From assembly GCA_015680685.1 (NCBI GenBank), contig MNCI01014507.1, positions 434,900 through 498,899 of the forward strand: 64,000 nucleotides of DNA, in the 5' to 3' direction. This document shows, piece after piece, positions 46,675-59,754 of the stretch. Position 1 is the first letter of the stretch. Every line of letters starts with the position of its first letter. A program made the translations under genes and the position numbers. Below the pieces are notes generated by a model. The model was not told where the DNA came from. It ran no database searches and saw nothing but the letters and a program-made list of their open reading frames with translations. Origin of the DNA: Gnetum montanum. Lineage: Eukaryota > Streptophyta > Gnetopsida > Gnetales > Gnetaceae.

Positions 46675-47193
46675 TTATTGAATTTGGGATAGCTTTATTG
46701 CAAAGTGTTTACTCGTGTCATTTTACCTTATTTAAATATTTGAGGTCCACATAAATCTACTTTCTTTTCTGTCTATTTCCATCGAATCTTGCTCTATTTC
46801 TAGTTTTCTTGTGGAACTATCTCTTTCTCTAGCGAAAATTAGAAGTAGATTCGCAGAGTTGTGCTCAAATGTTTTTACAAAATTTTATTTGTTACAAGTA
46901 GGTATTATAAGGACCATGTAGACTAGGCAATTGAACAAAATAGGAACTCTCAACAACTCACAGTACTTGGCAAAATTGGCTGAATCTCTTTAAGATAAGT
47001 CATTTGTAGTTTACACACAATGCAATCGTTTAATTTTATACAACCACACGCCGCAACAGCACACACACATACTCACATTAACTACTAAGTCTATTTGGAG
47101 GTATCTGGGCCTTGGTGTTGCCAGAGACCAGCAAGCACCTAAATCCTGTTCGAGGACACTCGTTGGCGATCGCGTCCCAAATGGTTGCCAACA

Positions 47194-50060
47194 ATTAAAC
47201 TAGAGAATAAGGTAGAAGATAGCTTTCCTTTCATCATGAGAAAATCTTGGCTAAGAACTATTGATGTTATTTTAGTTTTTCAAGGCCTTCACCTTAAAAT
47301 TAGCAAGAAAGATATAACTTGGAATATGCATTACAAGTATATTTCATGTGATCCTTCCTAGTCATGTGGCAAGCATGATTGTAATTGTTATGCCACAAAA
47401 CATCTCTATATCATCAAGATGTAAATTTCATTCTAGTTGAAAAGATTTTGCCTAGTCCCATGATGAACTCATATGAATTGACTCCTCCATCTATTAACAC
47501 CACATATACACAGACTTAAGCATCAAACATTGATGAATACTTTAACAAAGACTTAATCCTAATAAGCGAGATGTAATGAAAAGAAAAATCTTCTATATCC
47601 TATAGGCTAGTTTCATTACTTCTATTTTTAATAGTGAGTGGGTCAGTTCGATTGTAGTCATACCCAAGAAGGGGAATGAATGAAGAGTTTGTATTGACTA
47701 CAAGTTGCTAAATGTTGTCATCTTTAAGAACCATTTTTTGTTACCCTTTGTAGACCAAGTATTGAACAACATCTTTGGTCAAGATTACTATAGCTTTCTT
47801 CATAGGTACTCTAGTTACAATTAGATCAATATAACACCAAATAATCAAGCCAAAACTAACTTCATTTGTCCATCTGAAAATTTTACCTTTAAACACATGC
47901 CCTTTAGGTTTTGTAATGTTCCATCCATATTTCAATGACTCATGGTGTCTATGTTCCAAGATTACATTAATAAAAGTATGGAAGTCTTCATAGATGACTT
48001 TTCTATGTATGGAAAAAAAATTTAGGAAGTTTTAGATAGGCTTGAAGCTATTCTATGTCATTACTTCCAAGTAAACATAAAGTTACATTGAAAAAAGATC
48101 CAATTGATGGTGACTTAGGGCATTATTCTTAACCATAAAGTTTCAAATAAGGAAATTGAAGTTGATCTTGATAAGATTTGCACCATCAAGAACATGACAC
48201 AAATTCCCATGATGGTTAAATAGGTGACATCTTTCCTTGGTCACACTAGCTTTTATTATGGATTTATTAGAGATTATTCTAGAATAGCTAGGCCTCTACT
48301 CGAGCTCACAAAGAAAGATGTTTTGTTCTTTTAGAACAAGGAATGCAAAATGTCTTCCAATGTTTAAAGGAAAGCCTAACACAAACTCCTTTATTACAAA
48401 GTCTCAATTAGACTCAACCATTTCACATAATGACCTATACTTCTAATTTTTCATTAGGTGTTTTCCTAATGTGCTTTATGAGAAGAGAAGTCCCTACTAC
48501 ATTTACTATGCAAGACAAACCATTTTGGGACCTCAACTAAACTACACTACCATAGAGAAGAAGTTGATGACCATCATTTTTGCACTTCAAAAATTCAAAC
48601 ATTAAGTTCATGGGTGAAAAATTTTCCTTAACATAGATCATAGCACCATTTGATTTCTCATGAACAAATCGAATGTCAATCCTTGTGTGGTCTAATGGTT
48701 GGTTCCCTTGTAAGAAATTTGATCTTTACATGATTGATCACAAGCACACTAAGAATAAGGTGGAAAATTATCTATCATAATTATGAATTGACAATAAGAG
48801 AGAAGGTTTTCTTCTCGATGACTTTCTAAATGATCATATTTGTAAGGTCATTTTTAGCTTGAAGAGAAAAGGTAAATGCCCATGGTTTGCAAACATTCTT
48901 AATTACATAGTGCCCTAGAAGCTTCCTCCTAGGTGGAACAAATGCAAAATCCAATGATTCCAACACCAATTGAAGCCTTACCTAGTTATCAAAGGGAATC
49001 TCTATAAAAGATGCTCTAATAGCCTTATCAGGTGGTGTGTTCATGAATAAAGCCATGGTATCATCTTGGCTAATGTGCATCATGGTGTGTGTGGTGGGCA
49101 CTATGCTAGAAAGAGGACCATGTCAAAGCTACTACTCATAGGCTATTTTTGGTCCCTATGTTTCATGATTCTCAACACTTAATGTGTTGCTATGATAAGT
49201 TTCAATGTCAAGGAGATATGTCCTTGCATACGGAGGAACCATAGTAGTGGATCTAACCACTAGAACCCTTCAATGTATGGGGGATTGGCGTCATCAATCC
49301 CATATCTTCAATCACCAATGGTAAGGCATATATTATTGTATGCATAGTCTATTATATGAAGTGAATGAAAGAAAATACTATTAAATATTGATTATCTATC
49401 ACTACAATGAACTTCCTTTAAAATAATGTGCTTTGCAGGTTCAATATTTTGTGAATCTTAATCTTTGATAACAATACGTATTTCATTGATAAGATTTTCA
49501 AGAATTTATTGAATCATAAGTTAACTTAACCTTATCATATATAGGCCAATGGCTAGGTAGAAGTTACTAACCATGAAATTGTTAAAATACTCAAGAAGAC
49601 AATTATTAGGTACAAAAGAGATTGAGCCAACAAGCTTAATGACACTCTCTTGGTCTATCCGATAGCATGGAAAAATCCTATTGATTACACATCATTCAAG
49701 CTAGTCTATGAAAAATTTTTATGCATGGCTAGTGATGTTGAAATGAGAACCATAGGTAGTGTTACAAATTTTGATATGACCTTAGATTCTACTAAGAAAT
49801 AGATGTTGCTTAACCTCAACGTTCTCTATGAGAATATCAAAATCATCTTGATGCATAATGAGTTAGAACATTCCAACACTAAGGCTCAACACAATATTCA
49901 TACCAGAGAGTTTGACTTTAAACTAGATGATAAGGTCCTCTATTTTAATCTGCTATACTTGGTCCATTTGGGTAAGTTTCAATTTCAATGGAAAGAACCA
50001 TATATTGTCCATACTAGTCACCAATGTAGCACAACACATCTACCATCCTGATGAGCTAGA
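47194..50060 (+). pseudogene. Protease end and pol of element 6
   Basis: SFPFIMRKSWLRTID (near 47230) is the protease end. RT: SSIVVIPKKGN near 47650, VCIDYKLLN, LPFVDQVLNNIFGQDYYSFL, then VFIDDFSMYG near 47985 with both catalytic Asp. VDLDKICTIKNM and TSFLGHTSFYYGFIRDYSRIARPLLELTKKD follow. RNase H lies at about 48420-48790. The integrase zinc-binding part is near 49080 (VHHGVCGGHYARKR), and the core with a decayed catalytic segment runs to about 49760. The tail is near 49910. Stops occur in all domains. The FIDDFSMYG form again points to the Athila group. Confidence 0.8.
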
Positions 50061-52150
50061 TAAAATCTTCTTGGACAATGGAAAATACTTGTAGCACTAT
50101 AGAGAATATCTTTCTCCTCTAAGAATACATAATGATCAATCTTATATTCTACACTTAGAGGTCTATTAGGTGATAGACATGGATTAGTCATGAGGGAGGA
50201 TCCTCCATGCCATATTGAATTTTTCTTCATTTTTTGCTATCTTGCTTATGTACCATAATAAAGTGGGTGTATGTAGCTAGTATTTTTCATATTTTTGAGC
50301 TTAATGATCAATTATTCATAATCCTTTTTTTTCGTAAGTGTGCTTGTGTGAGTGGAAAAACTAATTAATGTACTTATGAATGCTCAACTAGTAAGCCAAT
50401 TATGGATGGATGAGTTGCAAATGCAATGATGATATGCAAGTACCAAATGGGTCTAACATGGAGCCTTAATCAATGGAATGTTCACGTAGCAAAATTCATC
50501 CATCCATCTTCTATCCATCACTAGTCAACTAGGCCTAGGTTCAATGAAGAGCTAGGACTCATACTACAGATTGTTGAAGCTAATGCTACTAGAACTATGG
50601 GTAGGTGCTAGATGCACATTTTAGTATGTAAGCTCTAACATCTTAATAACCTGCTTGGCCATTGGTAAGAAAAGGGTGTGTCAATGAGGATCCTTGTGAC
50701 CACTAAATGGATCTAATCAATGTAATTCAACCAAGATGCAAATGTTTCTCACCCTAGTCATAAGAGGTTCTAGAACCTATTTGTATCATGTGGTAAGGGA
50801 TGAATTCTCATTTTGTGCAAGTCAAAGATTCCACATTGTGATCCAGCACTTCTATCATTCCCATGCATGCACTATCAAAAACTCTCTTCTTATAAAAAGA
50901 AAAAGAAAAGAAGAAAAAAATGATGAATGATTGAAATGAAAAAAGATGAAAGGATGAGAAAAAATAAAGAAAAGGAAAAAATAATAATAATAGAATGATA
51001 ATGATGATAAGAAGATATTATGGGAGGAGAAATGTAATCCCAAGCTTATAGATCCATAAAAATTAGTAGTTTTACCATCTCAGACCAATCCTGTAATTGC
51101 TCAACTAAATTAAAGTAAGTTGTTGAACCAATACCCATGTAATCCTTTTTCATGTCCAAATTTTTTTTTTCAATCTCTTGTTTTCCAATGTGATAGTCCA
51201 ATACAATCTCCTACTCCATCCCTACTCATGGCTATGAAGGCATTAAAGTCTATCTCTTAGTAAACTTTGGTAACATCAATTGCTACTTCCATCCAGTTTC
51301 TAAATTTATCTATTTCCAAGGGTCAAAACCCATGATTATTGACTTGAACCATGATCATATTCATCATGTTTTGATCATGGTATTATAGTTCTTGTTGGAA
51401 TTAGAATTAATTAGCATAGCAAGAGGAATCAACAAGAAGGTTCTGATAGAGCAAAATCTGAGAAGCCTATTGTGCATAAGTACACAGATAAAGGAAAACC
51501 AAATTGAAATCATGAATTCTAGATATTTTTTAGTACACTAACTTGATTCAACTTCACCAATGGTTATATTGCAAAACAATCAAGGCTAGATGACATAAGT
51601 CGCGGTGGGTGTGACCATGCACTCAAAAGGGGAACTTGAAGATTTATCCCCATCATGTGGATAAGTAGTGGTGAAGGAATATGGTAGTGGATCTTTCATA
51701 AGCTGTAGGACATGCTCATATGCTCCATGAGCTAATTGAATAGGTGGCTTCAGATCTAGCAATGTTACACTTTCACCCTCTCACTCTTGTTCATCTATAT
51801 TCTCCATTTCTCCAATTTCATTTTTTCCATTATTGTGTGGTAGGAAGTTGATTAGGTGAAGTAGAGGATGAGATTCAACCAACCAAGGTAATAAACTCAC
51901 ATTTTATGCTAATTTCTCACTAATTCCTAGGGATCCATAGTATCCCACCAATAGGATTCATATGGGCAAGAGAGGTAGGTGCTTGCTATGGGAAGAACCC
52001 ACTTATGAATCTTTGGTGGTCTGGCATTGTGAGCAAGTGAGCTCAAGCTTAACTCCAATGATGGAAGTGGTTTCATGAGATAAGGTACTTAATTGGTCTT
52101 TCATGTGTATGGTTATGACTCGATGATCTTAAGGGTTTTACTAGGATTAT
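50061..52150 (+). other. 3' region of element 6, first part
   Basis: No gene is seen. A purine-rich tract covers about 50895-51020. Near 51970-52005 the sequence TGCTATGGGAAGAACCCACT matches the conserved block of elements 1, 3, 4 and 7. ATTAT at 52146-52150 is the left target duplication of element 7. Confidence 0.55.
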
Positions 52151-52968
52151 TGATGAGTGGCGAGGTACCCCTACACTCAACCATACGAATACAAGCATTA
52201 CACGCATGATCCCGTCGAACTCCAAAAACGGACTAGTTTTGGCATCTAGATAGTTAGCCTTAGGTCACAGTTCACTGTCTTCCCACCTGGACTAGTATTA
52301 TCTTTGTCACGTATGGTTTAGTCCAGAGTGAGGTGTATGATGTGGTTTCTAATCTAATGCTACTCCTGAAGGAAATGGAAAGTAATATTCACTAATCTAG
52401 GAGAGAGATGATGAGAAGGGATCTATATAGCCTAAGTGCGATGAGCATCCATTCCTTGATTATCTGTATGCATCTTGGACTTCGTGCATGACTACCACGA
52501 GGATTACCAAGTGTAGATCCTAGGTATGCTACTAGGTTACCAAGTAGTCACACTTAGATGCTCGTAATCAAGTCGTACTCATTCCACGTTTAAACATGAG
52601 ATAAGGGTGAGAGAGATTAACTAGGAAAGTAGTAAATAATAATTAATTAAATAATTAATCTAAGTGAATGCTACAATGATGAAGTAATCTCAATATTTAT
52701 TGCTGGTCATGTGCATGTCCAAGTACATCACACTCGAATAAAGGATATCGTACAATTACAATCACGATACTACGGGCATACACGGAGAGGAAAAGGGTTG
52801 AGAGAGAGAAAAAATGAAAACTAAAATCAAAACTAACTCTAAAGACTAATTGTTGCCTATTGGATTTTTCTACCTCTTATTTATAGATGAGGAGATAGGC
52901 TACGACATCATGTATGTGATATCGCGGTTGGGCTACGATATCGCGATCGCCCAAATGATTACTCATCA
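52151..52968 (-). repeat. 3' LTR of element 7
   Basis: The 818-bp LTR runs from TGATGAGTGGCGAGG to GATTACTCATCA on the + strand. It has three GATATC-like half-sites (52901-52948), a - strand TATA near 52876, and the hairpin GGTCATGTGCATGTCC (52705-52720) beside TTTATT (52696-52701). Confidence 0.92.
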
Positions 52969-52980
52969 TACCCCCATGAC
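52969..52980 (-). promoter_or_regulatory. Polypurine tract of element 7
   Basis: On the - strand this reads GTCATGGGGGTA, identical to elements 4 and 5. Confidence 0.8.
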
Positions 52981-53133
52981 TGAATGAAAACTCGTCCTTG
53001 AGTTATAGTGATTACACAGTGGATAGGTATGGGATTATTGGATGGTGAAAATGGGATTATGCGACAATGTGGAATGAAAACAAAACAAAGACACAACACA
53101 AAGAATGTGCTACAACTACAAAATTTGTGGAAC

Positions 53134-55914
53134 TCATGTAGTTCCTAGTGGCAGTGGCTCCTCCATTGGTGCTTTCCCTTTGTCTTGTGCATCAGGTTTT
53201 GAGACTTGATGGCATTGGAGTATGGCTTGGAGCTTCTCCTCTTTGGTCCAAGGGTCTTGTGCCATCCATGCTAATGTTCCGATGTTTGACAGAGTCAGCA
53301 CTTCCCACGGATAGGGTAGTTGCAGAAACATTTGATTGGCCTTGACATACCAGGCTGAAAATACCCATCGTTCCTCTTCACAGGCTATGGATTTATCTTT
53401 GTATTCTTGGAAGTCCATGAGCCATCGAGCCAAATCCACTATGACACCTTTTTGGCCTTGGTAGCTTGCTTTCACCACCTCAAGTTCAGAATTTGTGACC
53501 TCTAGTTTTTCCAACAACTTCTTGCATTCTACAAATTATGCTTCGTATTTAACATAGGTGGTTGCTACCTACTACTTGAGCTCTATCCTTGGGCACCCTT
53601 CTATTAACATGGTAAGGTTGGCATACCTCAAATTTGCCAACTCCATGTATTTTGTCAAATCTTGGATCTGTAGGTCTCAGTTCTTAACTTCTACTTCGTG
53701 GGCAAAAATATATATGTCCAATATGGCCCACCAATCAGTATGTTGAGCATTGATAGCATTGATATGGGCCTTGGCCATATGGATCTCCTTCTCAAGGAAC
53801 TGTTTGTACATCCCCACCTAATCTCAGAAGTGGTCCTTCAGCTTTTCATGTCGTTTAGCCTCATTTTGCCACGTGCTTATCTCAATGGTTATCTTTTGAC
53901 GAATTATGCATACCTCCTCCATTAAGAGGGTTCAATTCTCCTTGGCTAAATGACTTATGTCTTGGTTAACCCAGATGAATTGTTCTTGCAATTGATGAAA
54001 GTGTTCCTTGAGAATATTCTTTTACTTTTCCACAGTGGTCAACTGAAGGTTGTCGGCAACAAGCTATTTATTTTCTTCCTGTAAGGCGTTGAGTGCTTTG
54101 AGATGCACATGACTTTGCGTCTATGTTGCAAAGGCATCCCAAACAGCCTTCTCTTTTTCATCAGCCACCTTTTTATTCTCCATGATTAGCTTGGTTAGTT
54201 ACTCAGTTCTGAAATTATCTAATTGGTTTGCAAGAAAAAATTACAAAGGGTCCTGTTGTGCTACTTGTAGGGCCATGAGCTACTCTTGTAATTTCTGCAC
54301 TTCTGCTTTAGCATTCTTGGTCTTCACTTCTATTAAGACCAGCTTTCCCCTCATGGAAATGAGGTCTGACTGAATTACCATAACATCCTAAGGGATGTCA
54401 AACAGGGACGTCATTACTTGCCCTGTTTGGAGCAATCGATCAAGCACATCCTCATGTTCCACAAGAGTCATTGAGGTTCTGGCCAAAATTTGAGCATCTT
54501 GTTCTCATGTGAGATCTGCTATGGGCACAATAGGTACATTGAATGATTCTTTGATGCGGTATGTGACCACATCTATGGCTCCCGCAGCACCCTAGTGTTG
54601 CATGACCACCATAGTGGTCCCTTCATCAGTTTCTAATTGCACTTGGAAAGATGCTGCGTTTCTCGAGATCTATTGTGACCAACTACTTTTCCCTCCTGCT
54701 ATATGAATAGATACCCCCCTGTATGATCTAAAGAAATAGTGGGCTAAATGGCATCATCAATGATGCGGAACAGATTTGTGTCATCATGACTCCCCTGACT
54801 AACTATCTCAGCGATGGTCCTAAGATGGCTCATCGATGGTCTGTAGTCTTGCGGTGGCAGCTAATCCTAGCCTATGCTAGGCCCTGGTTCTTGTTGTTAG
54901 CTAGGTCTTGTGCTTGGAGTTTGGCTGAGTCTTGCAAGTTGAGTTGTAATTGGTCTAGCCGTCTGTTCTTCTTCTTCTTCTGGTCCCAGCATCTCACCAG
55001 TAATTTTCCTTGTGGCTGGTGGCTTTAACAGTTTAGCATAGGAAGCATTTTGGGCTTTTAGAAGGATATCATTGGTGTACTCCCTAATACTATCACGTCG
55101 GCAAAGCTTTCTGATAAGATAAGAGAAAGGCAACGCCATCTTCCCTATCTTCCATTCCTCAAACTGCCTCAGGATCTCTATTAAATATAGATGGGGCAAG
55201 TTAACATTAACCTTTCTCATTAGCACTGCACATCCTCTTGCTACATATGTTGATATTCTTTTTAAGCCCTTTGTAAAGAATAGGTGATATGTTCCAATTT
55301 TAAAGTAGATCCTCTCTTCCGTCATCAACTCACCAAATGTTTTATCTCTTCCATATGCCTTTTCCAACCAATCCCATTGCACATTAGGGTTTGAACGGTG
55401 GATAACTGAGCAACTTTTGGCCCTATATTTGGAAGGTTTAACACTTCTGAAATGGCCTGCATGAAGAAATCAACTGTCACACCACAAATGTTGATAGTGG
55501 TGCCTTGCTCTCTATTGTGCCAGAATTGGTACGTCTCCCCTAGGTACTAGGCACCAGTTTCAGAGAGGGTAGGCCATAAGGGAGACCCTTTGAGGTGATC
55601 CCTAACAGCCTTAGGAGTGAACTTTGCAAAAGATTCAAATTTTAACTCCACAATCACCGTAGCGAATGTGGACTTTTTGTGGATGGCCTAAACACAATCT
55701 TGGGCAACGTGAGATGTTGTCCTTGTTCAAGCATTTCAGCAGCTCCTCCTTCTGCTTGCCTAGACTATACAGTAGGAGGGTCCTCTTGATGAATACTAAA
55801 TGATTGCTCCTCCTATTCTACATGTTGTCCAGCAAGATCTTGTCTTCCACCTCTCTTGGGTCATTTGCTTCCACCTTAAGCAGGACCTTCCTTTTGTCCA
55901 CGTTTTGTGGCCAT
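53134..55914 (-). pseudogene. Second coding region of element 7: N-terminal globular part, coiled-coil C-terminal part
   Basis: It probably starts MATKRGQKEGPA at 55914. The N-terminal third includes KFTPKAVRDHLKGSPLWPTL and ICGVTVDFFMQAISEVLNLP, then a 161-codon open stretch (55382-54897) with YLIEILRQFEEWKIGKMALP and an acidic EEEEE patch. This pattern recalls plant transposon ORFs of the ATHILA ORF1 / 'putative plant transposon protein' kind, but that is a resemblance only. The middle (about 54400-53520) is rich in Glu, Lys, Gln and Leu with heptad-like spacing, and the end is an open 127-codon stretch. No transmembrane segment or pol motif is seen. Stops and at least one frameshift break it. 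Confidence 0.6.
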
Positions 55915-55929
55915 CTGGAATCACACGGG

Positions 55930-57600
55930 GCTAAGTGTTAGTAAGGTTGTTTTTGAAGTTAAGTTATACCTTACTGCTTGCCTTAATTAATTAATTTATT
56001 TATCTTCTTGTGATATTGCCCAAAGGAATGTAATAATGAGGCTATTTTACTTGGGTGGTTTTTCAATTTTAGCTTCCTAGTATACCTACGAATTGAATGA
56101 TTTTTTGGCACAATTATTCTAAACGTTATAGCTAATTACCCTAGATAATGTCCTTTGGGTGATGATAAATTCCAAAAACTTTAGCTGCTATTTGATAGGT
56201 GTCCCTCCTCCACGACTAAGTTGAACACTCCAAGTTCAAGCAGGTTCAGACGGAATTAAAATTGGAGTACTAGTGAGCAAAATATGGATATGAAAGCAAA
56301 GGTCACACAATTGTAAGTCGTAGAGAAAAAATTCAAAAACTCCCCCGCGTGAATGGCAAGAAATGATGCTAAGTATTATAGGGGAGTCGCATATTTATAG
56401 GTTTGGAGGGATGCAATATCACGGCCTATCGATGTTTAGGCCCAAGGGAAAATACCAAATTTTTTAAAGATTTTTCTTAAATCAACATTGTAACTTAGGA
56501 CATTGGGCTATTATGAAGGGGTTCTTAGGTAATTAGATGGTTTTTAAGGCACGAATAATGATCTGTGGGTTTTATCAATGAGGACCTTGGATGGTAGAGA
56601 AAAAGGCTATGTGATGGTACATAGGAATGTTGATTTGGAGGGATAATAATAATAGGGAAAGAATGTTATAACAAATAGGCTGAGGGTAAGAGATGGTGGG
56701 TGTGAGTTGTGTCATAAGTGAAGGTTACAAAAGATTATGCAAGTGGGTCCTCCCCAAAGCAGGTTTCAACCTATAATGCCCTTGTGTAACCACACTTAAA
56801 GTGTCCGTGGGCACTAGAAGGGTTAAATGTAATCCGCACTAATTCCACAAAACACACATATGTAAATATCACCGAAATGAGGTAAGAATTCTATGTTACA
56901 CATGACACAAGCTATAATTACACAAATAGTGAGATGAGACGAACTAGAGAATGGGAATATAGAGATTGCGACATGAGGTAACTGACCCAAGGCATAGTGA
57001 ATCCTACATGTAAAGCATGATTAAGGTGTCATTAACCTATCATTCCAAGATAAGGACCAAGTACATTCCTCTAATCAGTGACATCACATTGTTTCATCCC
57101 ATGATGAGCAACTATGAGAGTATCATAACAAGGCATACGATCACTTGGCGTTTTGTTCAAGGGAGTGATTTTTATTTTGTGGCACTTCCTTTTTTTCTTT
57201 TTTCTTTTCTTTTTTCCTTTTTTTTCTTTTTTTTTTCTTTTTGAATACTAGATCCAGAGAAGTTGCCAACCTTCAGGCATGGGTGCATGTCTTTCCAGTG
57301 GGACCCCCTAGAACAGCATTGGATTTTTGAGTGCCCTTTTAATTACTCTTACTCCCATTTTTGTTAGATCTACAAGGATCTTAGTACAACCACATTGCAT
57401 GATAACTCCCATAGACATCACCAAAGAGAATCCNCCGAGACTTAACAACATAGAACACACCTCAACCAACAATCCACATGAGTGTTTTATTCATCACCAA
57501 GATTACTTATAAGAAGACAAAAATACCAAAAAGAAAAAATGATAAAACAAGAAGTTGAAAAATGAAAAACTAGAAAACAAAAATTGAAAAATTAAAGAAA
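55930..57600 (-). other. Non-coding middle of element 7
   Basis: On the - strand it contains CTGCTTTGGGGAGGACCCAC (near 56741-56760), the same block as in the 3' region of elements 1, 3 and 4, and CATGCCTGAAGGTT near 57272, also shared with element 3. A 55-base tract made almost only of T and C on the + strand lies at 57188-57242. A single N is at 57434. No gene is supported. Confidence 0.6.
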
Positions 57601-57614
57601 ATAAAAAATATTTA

Positions 57615-59614
57615 TTAATCTTGCTTGTTATTAAAATGGGGGATATCCCTCATAACTAAATGGTTGAGGATGGCAAGGATTAATAAATGAAAGATGAGGA
57701 TCCTTGCATGTTGAAAGTATTGGAACTTGCCCATACTTACCCCATTGGGGTTCACACACTTGGTTATAGTAAGTATAGTGGGGCAATTTATACGATGTAG
57801 ATCCTGGATAATGAGTTGACCCACTATGATATTTGGGACCGTTAGATGGTATGCAAGGATTGGGATGATGCCTTCCATGGTTGTGTTCATTGGGTCGTAT
57901 TGTTGTTGGAGTGTGAGTTGGTGGCCCTGATGAAGTAACATGAGGCATGGGGTTCAAAGGTAAGGGTGCACCATAGGCTTGGACTTGTGCTAAGTGGGAG
58001 GATGTAGTGGCCTTAGAATTATGTTGTCCCTTCTTAGGGTTATTTCTAAATAAGGGATGCCTCCGATGTTGCTGAGGTCTCTCACTGTTGTTGGAAGTAG
58101 TAGCACAAGTAATGTTCGTGGGTTGTTGTTGTCATGCAAGCACCTTAGGAATAGTTAGTGGTGATGTAGAAAGAGGGAAAATGAGAATGTTGAAATTGAG
58201 GAGCAGTGTAAGGTACACAAGGCAGTAGTTGTGTTAAAGGCATGGGCTGATGGTATTGAGGAGAATAGTAATGCAATGAAATAGAGTATATTGACCCAGT
58301 TGGGGAAATAGGATGTTGAACTAGGTAAGCATTTAGGTTCAGATGATACGAAGGGTGTATCCAGTTTAGGGGTGGTCTCCCCCATGACTGGGATTGTTGC
58401 CACTGTGATTGAACATAGTATCTTTTTATGAACTCTGGATGTAAAGTGTTTCCCCAATACTCATGTAAATGTAACAAGATTGGGCATTGGCCCTTGGGGT
58501 GATCATATAGGCATATGTTACATTCACACGTATGATTGACAGTTGAGCTCTTATTTTCCTTATCCCTTCTTTTCGATTATCTAGTGATACTTTGTATTGC
58601 TTCTTGGGTTGTCAAAACTCTATGTCCAATAATATTGATAAATTCTCCACACTTTTTATACGTCCATTCCAACATCTTATTAATCTTTGCCTCGACTTCT
58701 TCTAATGATTGTTGTATCGACAAAGATGGTTCTTTCTCCTTGTGATAGGTTGATTTCTCCTTTTTATGATCATGGAGCTTTGTTAAGTTGAGATTTTGGT
58801 CCCATTGATGTTTTTCAACACTCTCCCATCTAGAGATTTCTCCTTTTTCTTTTGCTACCTACTCAATAAGCTATTGGACTTGATGGGTTCATAGTTCATA
58901 TAATTGACCTTGGGCATACATTCCTAAGGTCTCTCTTGTTTCATTACGTAGCCCATCAATGATATGGTACATTAGCCTTTCCTTGGAGAACCCCTGGCCT
59001 TGGCAGTTGTTTAACAGTGCATAATATCTTTCTAAGGCCATGTCCAAGGGTTCATGTTGTGCTTGTTTCCACTCTTGGATTTGTTTCCTCAAGGATGACA
59101 CTCTTGCGTAGTTTTGGTATCTTTCATTAAACGCTTCTACCATTGTTGGCCAACGTCGTATTGAATTTGGTTTTAACGATCTATACCATACTTTTGCTTG
59201 GCCAACGAGTGTCATAGGAAAGAGCTTGAGTTTTCTCCAACCATTATCAATGTAGTTCCATGTGCAGGCATCATAGAAGGCTTGTAAATGTTGATGCGGA
59301 TCTAAGTCATAGCCTCCTGAAAAATTGGGAAAGTTGTTTAAATCGAGCCTAGGTAGACAGCTCTCTTTACAATGCCTATGTGAGATTCGAACAACCTCTT
59401 GTATTTGCGTTAGGCTTGTAGTGGCCAATATGGATTCATCATCATCGGGTAAGTTATGCTTTTGTGCATTGGGATGACATTGCTTTCGTTCATGTTTATA
59501 AGAAACCCCCACTTCAAGTTGTGTACTCCAATCTTCATCATCATATAGTTCATTGGTTCTCCAATGAACTTCCTCACTAAGTGTGGCATTATCATGATCT
59601 TGTAGGAGAGGCAT
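57615..59614 (-). pseudogene. gag of element 7
   Basis: The first 241 codons (59614-58889) are open: an acidic N-terminus, then LDLNNFPNFSGGYDLDPHQH and the gag core LKLFPMTLVGQAKVWYRSL with VEAFNERYQNYARV. A stop follows YEL where relatives continue with RTHQ. Downstream, a zinc-knuckle-like CNICLYDHPKGQC lies near 58505-58465, then a Pro/His/Tyr-rich region in open stretches of 108-110 codons. It is the best preserved gag of the window and may have been lost only recently. Confidence 0.8.
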
Positions 59615-59735
59615 GGTTGTGAAGTTGTGTGTGAAATTACGTGTGACTTTTTATAATTCTTTTTTCTAAAAGATATATCGTTAATTCCTTTACAGCGACC
59701 TTGTATGATATAACTAATCTAGATAACTAGCACCA

Positions 59736-59753
59736 TACCTACCAATGGTGCCA
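59736..59753 (-). promoter_or_regulatory. Primer binding site of element 7 (degenerate)
   Basis: On the - strand it reads TGGCACCATTGGTAGGTA. The first eleven bases match the tRNA-Asp complement with two transitions and the rest does not. Either it has decayed or this subfamily uses another primer. Confidence 0.5.
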
Positions 59754-59754
59754 A

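Larger units (their letters stand above)
44263..47193. mobile_element. 2.9-kb TG...CA insert with target duplication ATTAA
   Basis: It begins TGTTAGCACATTTGG and ends CCAAATGGTTGCCAACA, an imperfect terminal inverted repeat. It is flanked by perfect ATTAA copies (44258-44262 and 47194-47198). Removing it rejoins the protease of element 6. TG...CA ends and a 5-bp duplication suggest an LTR retroelement product, perhaps one long solo LTR, since I see no paired direct LTRs and no gag or pol. A TATA-like TTATAAAAAGGC lies near 46058. A DNA transposon with short inverted ends is an alternative. It carries an EF-hand pseudogene. Confidence 0.75.
41821..52150 (+). mobile_element. Element 6: old Ty3/gypsy element, gag to 3' region
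   Basis: This host element carries gag (42.1-43.7 kb), protease split by the 2.9-kb insert, RT, RNase H and integrase (47.5-50.1 kb), and 3' non-coding sequence that resumes after element 7 at 60575. It is clearly diverged from elements 3-5 but has the same order and motifs. Its LTRs may be the repeats at 14309 and 61925, which would make it about 48 kb long with all its insertions. Confidence 0.75.

Noticed and set aside
52901-52948. GATATC arrays as clustered restriction sites of an engineered sequence
   Set aside because: They vary and decay like the rest of the LTR and recur in nine LTR ends of natural elements.
53148-54373. + strand ORFs in the region of the second ORF of element 7
   Set aside because: They are antisense shadows of the coiled-coil coding region read on the - strand.
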